DNA from: Clostridia bacterium
GTDB taxonomy: Bacteria; Bacillota; Clostridia; DUPQ01
Direction of reading: 5' to 3'
Length of the DNA: 7,728 bases
Assembly: GCA_030592355.1 (NCBI GenBank)
Contig: JAUVJE010000119.1
Span: forward strand, 1-7,728
Under the pieces are notes generated by a model. It made no database searches and was not told where the DNA came from. It saw nothing but the letters and a program-made list of their open reading frames with translations. A program made the translations under genes and the position numbers. This document shows, one piece after another, positions 6,207-7,728 of the stretch; the stretch's first letter is position 1, and each line of letters begins with the position of its first letter.

Positions 6207-7472
6207 TTGGCTGGCTATAAAATTTTGAAAAAGGAACAATTATATTTAAGGGAACTCGCGAAAAAGCAATTGGAATATTCAAAACTTCCGGTTATGGAAG
6301 AGCGGACCCGCCATTGGTATGCAAATAATGATCTTAGAGGTGAAAAACCAGTTGTTATTATAGAGCATGGCCCGTTTAGGGAAGAACTTTTCCCTAAAAT
6401 ATTCTGCGAATCTGAGGTAGCGGTTGCCGTTGAAAAAGAACTTCTTGCCAATATAGTGAATTTTGAACTAATAAATGATGACAAGATTGTGCCGTCGTAT
6501 TTTCCTATCAACCGAAAAATCCATATGAAAGAGCTAGACCAGGACAGAGTCGTGCACCGTGCGACAGATGCAAAAGGAAGAGAGCTTGGATATAGTTTTG
6601 AACATCCCATAAAAGATTTAAAAAAAGATTTCAGCAAGTTAAAGAAATCGGTTTACAATTATGATGAAAAAGGTACGAATGAACACCACGCATTTGCACA
6701 GGATTTACTCGGAGACATTCTTGATGTAAAAATTACCAATAACTCGCTTTTATGGTTTATGTCTTTTACCGCGAGAGCAGTTAACCTTATGGGGCTGGAA
6801 AGGTTGATGTATTCAATTCCCGATTATCCGGATGAAACAAAAAAGTTTTTTGATTTCATACTCGAAGATTCCTTCGAATATATAAACTGGCAGGAAAAAA
6901 ACGGTCTGCTTATCCTCGATAATGGAAATATCCGGGCAGGTGCGGGAAGCTATGGTTTCACAGATGAATTGCCGACTGAAGAATTTCATAAGACGGGCAA
7001 AATAACAACGAAAGATATATGGGGTAATATGAACTCTCAGGAAAGCGTAGGTCTATCGCCGGCTATGTATGAAGAGTTCATTTTCCCAATATTTAAAAAG
7101 GCTGCAGAGCGGTTTGGGATGGTATATTATGGATGCTGCGAACCGGTGCACGAAATCTGGGAATCCTGTATAAGCACACTCGAAAATCTGAGAAAGGTAT
7201 CAATCTCCCCATGGTGTGATGAAGAGTATATGGGTGAAGCGCTGCGCGGTTCAGATATTATTTATTCCAGAAAACCTAGTCCTAATTTTCTGGGAGTTGG
7301 TTCCTTTGATGAAGATGCCTTTAAAGAATACATGGAAAAAACAATGATTGCGGCAAGAGGATGCCATGCGGAGATTATATTCCGTGACATCTATACACTG
7401 ACTGACGATATAACCAAAGCTGGGAAAGCGGTTAGAATTGTAAGACGGTTAATAGAGGATATGTGGAGATAA
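6207..7472 (+). CDS. Second UROD-superfamily-like protein, diverged subfamily
   Basis: This 421-residue cytoplasmic protein is most like the uroporphyrinogen decarboxylase/methyltransferase barrel family but is longer and only distantly similar to the gene at 294-1394. Family-like features are concentrated in the C-terminal half: LSPAMYEEFIFPIFKKAAERFG (283-304), YYGCCEPVHEIWES (307-320) where barrel relatives carry their HxCG metal site, and a Cys-His pair in RGCHAEI (384-390). The N-terminal 130 residues are not clearly alignable by eye. Cys310, Cys311, His315, Cys337, Cys386 and His387 are candidate metal ligands, but which of them bind is unknown. Translation starts at TTG, and no other start is possible upstream. 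The stop is four bases before the next ATG, whose ribosome site lies inside this gene, so the two are probably translationally coupled. A role as methyltransferase or decarboxylase is inferred from family only. Confidence 0.75.
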   Translation: MAGYKILKKEQLYLRELAKKQLEYSKLPVMEERTRHWYANNDLRGEKPVVIIEHGPFREELFPKIFCESEVAVAVEKELLANIVNFELINDDKIVPSYFPINRKIHMKELDQDRVVHRATDAKGRELGYSFEHPIKDLKKDFSKLKKSVYNYDEKGTNEHHAFAQDLLGDILDVKITNNSLLWFMSFTARAVNLMGLERLMYSIPDYPDETKKFFDFILEDSFEYINWQEKNGLLILDNGNIRAGAGSYGFTDELPTEEFHKTGKITTKDIWGNMNSQESVGLSPAMYEEFIFPIFKKAAERFGMVYYGCCEPVHEIWESCISTLENLRKVSISPWCDEEYMGEALRGSDIIYSRKPSPNFLGVGSFDEDAFKEYMEKTMIAARGCHAEIIFRDIYTLTDDITKAGKAVRIVRRLIEDMWR

Positions 7473-7476
7473 ATTT

Positions 7477-7728
7477 ATGGCAGCACCAAAAAAAATTATT
7501 ATAATAGGTACGCAGGGAGCAGGCAAAACTACGGTTGCCGACAGGGTGGGAAAAGAATTAAAGCTACCTGTTTTTTACATGGACAGGGTAATTTTCACTT
7601 CGGAATGGAAAAAGAAACCGGAGAGGGAAAGTATAAAGGAGCTATTAGATATTTGCGATGGCGAAAAATGGATATTAGACAGCATAAAACGAAATAAGAC
7701 ACTTGATTTTTATTCAAAAGCGGACTTG
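7477..7728 (+). CDS. FlaR-like P-loop nucleotide-binding protein (partial, 3' end outside window)
   Basis: The 84 codons present read to the window edge without a stop. The start IIIIGTQGAGKTT (residues 7-19) is a beta strand plus Walker A motif (GTQGAGKT). It is followed by KELKLPVFYMDRVIF and a W-x-x-x-P-type segment (EWKKKP), then WILDS. This order is that of the small kinase-like proteins annotated as DNA topology modulation protein FlaR or adenylate-kinase-related, which are usually about 170-180 residues, so about half is present. They should bind ATP or GTP, but the phosphate acceptor is not known. The ATG has GGAG eight bases upstream (7465-7468), inside the end of the UROD-like gene. 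Other small P-loop kinases (shikimate-kinase-like) are possible, since the part carrying the lid is missing. Confidence 0.8.
   Translation, partial: MAAPKKIIIIGTQGAGKTTVADRVGKELKLPVFYMDRVIFTSEWKKKPERESIKELLDICDGEKWILDSIKRNKTLDFYSKADL

Noticed and set aside
1..7728. CRISPR array, tRNA, insertion sequence or phage features
   Set aside because: No spaced repeat series, cloverleaf, transposase motif or terminal inverted repeats were seen on either strand.

Overview
The window is AT-rich bacterial DNA. Shine-Dalgarno sites are strong (AAGGAG, GGAGG, AGGGG), promoters are sigma-A-like with exact TATAAT elements, one gene starts with TTG, and genes are packed in short operons. The gene families (UROD/MtaA-like proteins, an M29 aminopeptidase, a FAD_oxidored-type flavoprotein, small zinc-ribbon proteins, a FlaR-like P-loop protein) suggest an anaerobic Bacillota genome, probably Clostridia. 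This placement is an inference from style and content. There is no rRNA or marker gene to confirm it.

Layout. Bases 1-245 hold an open frame with no credible start, probably the tail of a broken or frameshifted gene. A UROD-superfamily gene follows on the minus strand (294-1394). Its promoter overlaps the upstream ATG of the longest frame, which supports the internal start. A 250-base divergent intergenic region (1395-1645) separates it from a plus-strand gene for a single type IV prepilin-like protein (1646-2212). Next come an M29 aminopeptidase (2304-3413), preceded by a repeat/hairpin leader, and a FAD-dependent oxidoreductase (3470-4810). One bidirectional terminator (about 4852-4885) separates these from a minus-strand operon of two zinc-ribbon proteins: a membrane-anchored one with a 42-bp tandem repeat in its linker (5550-6050), then a soluble one (4904-5536). 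A second divergent promoter region (6051-6206) leads to a second, diverged UROD-like gene with a TTG start (6207-7472). Four bases later comes a P-loop nucleotide-binding protein of FlaR type, cut by the window end (7477-7728).

How the genes may work together. The window looks like several small independent transcription units, not one pathway. The aminopeptidase and flavoenzyme are probably co-transcribed. The two zinc-ribbon genes form an operon and share an N-terminal module. The second UROD-like gene is probably translationally coupled to the FlaR-like gene. Neither UROD-like protein has a corrinoid protein or activase nearby, and the prepilin has no assembly genes nearby, so substrates and partners cannot be read from context.

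I found no clear evidence for a new defence, mobile or RNA system. The items most worth checking are the zinc-ribbon pair with its repeat linker, the orphan prepilin, the second UROD-like subfamily coupled to a P-loop protein, and the aminopeptidase leader.
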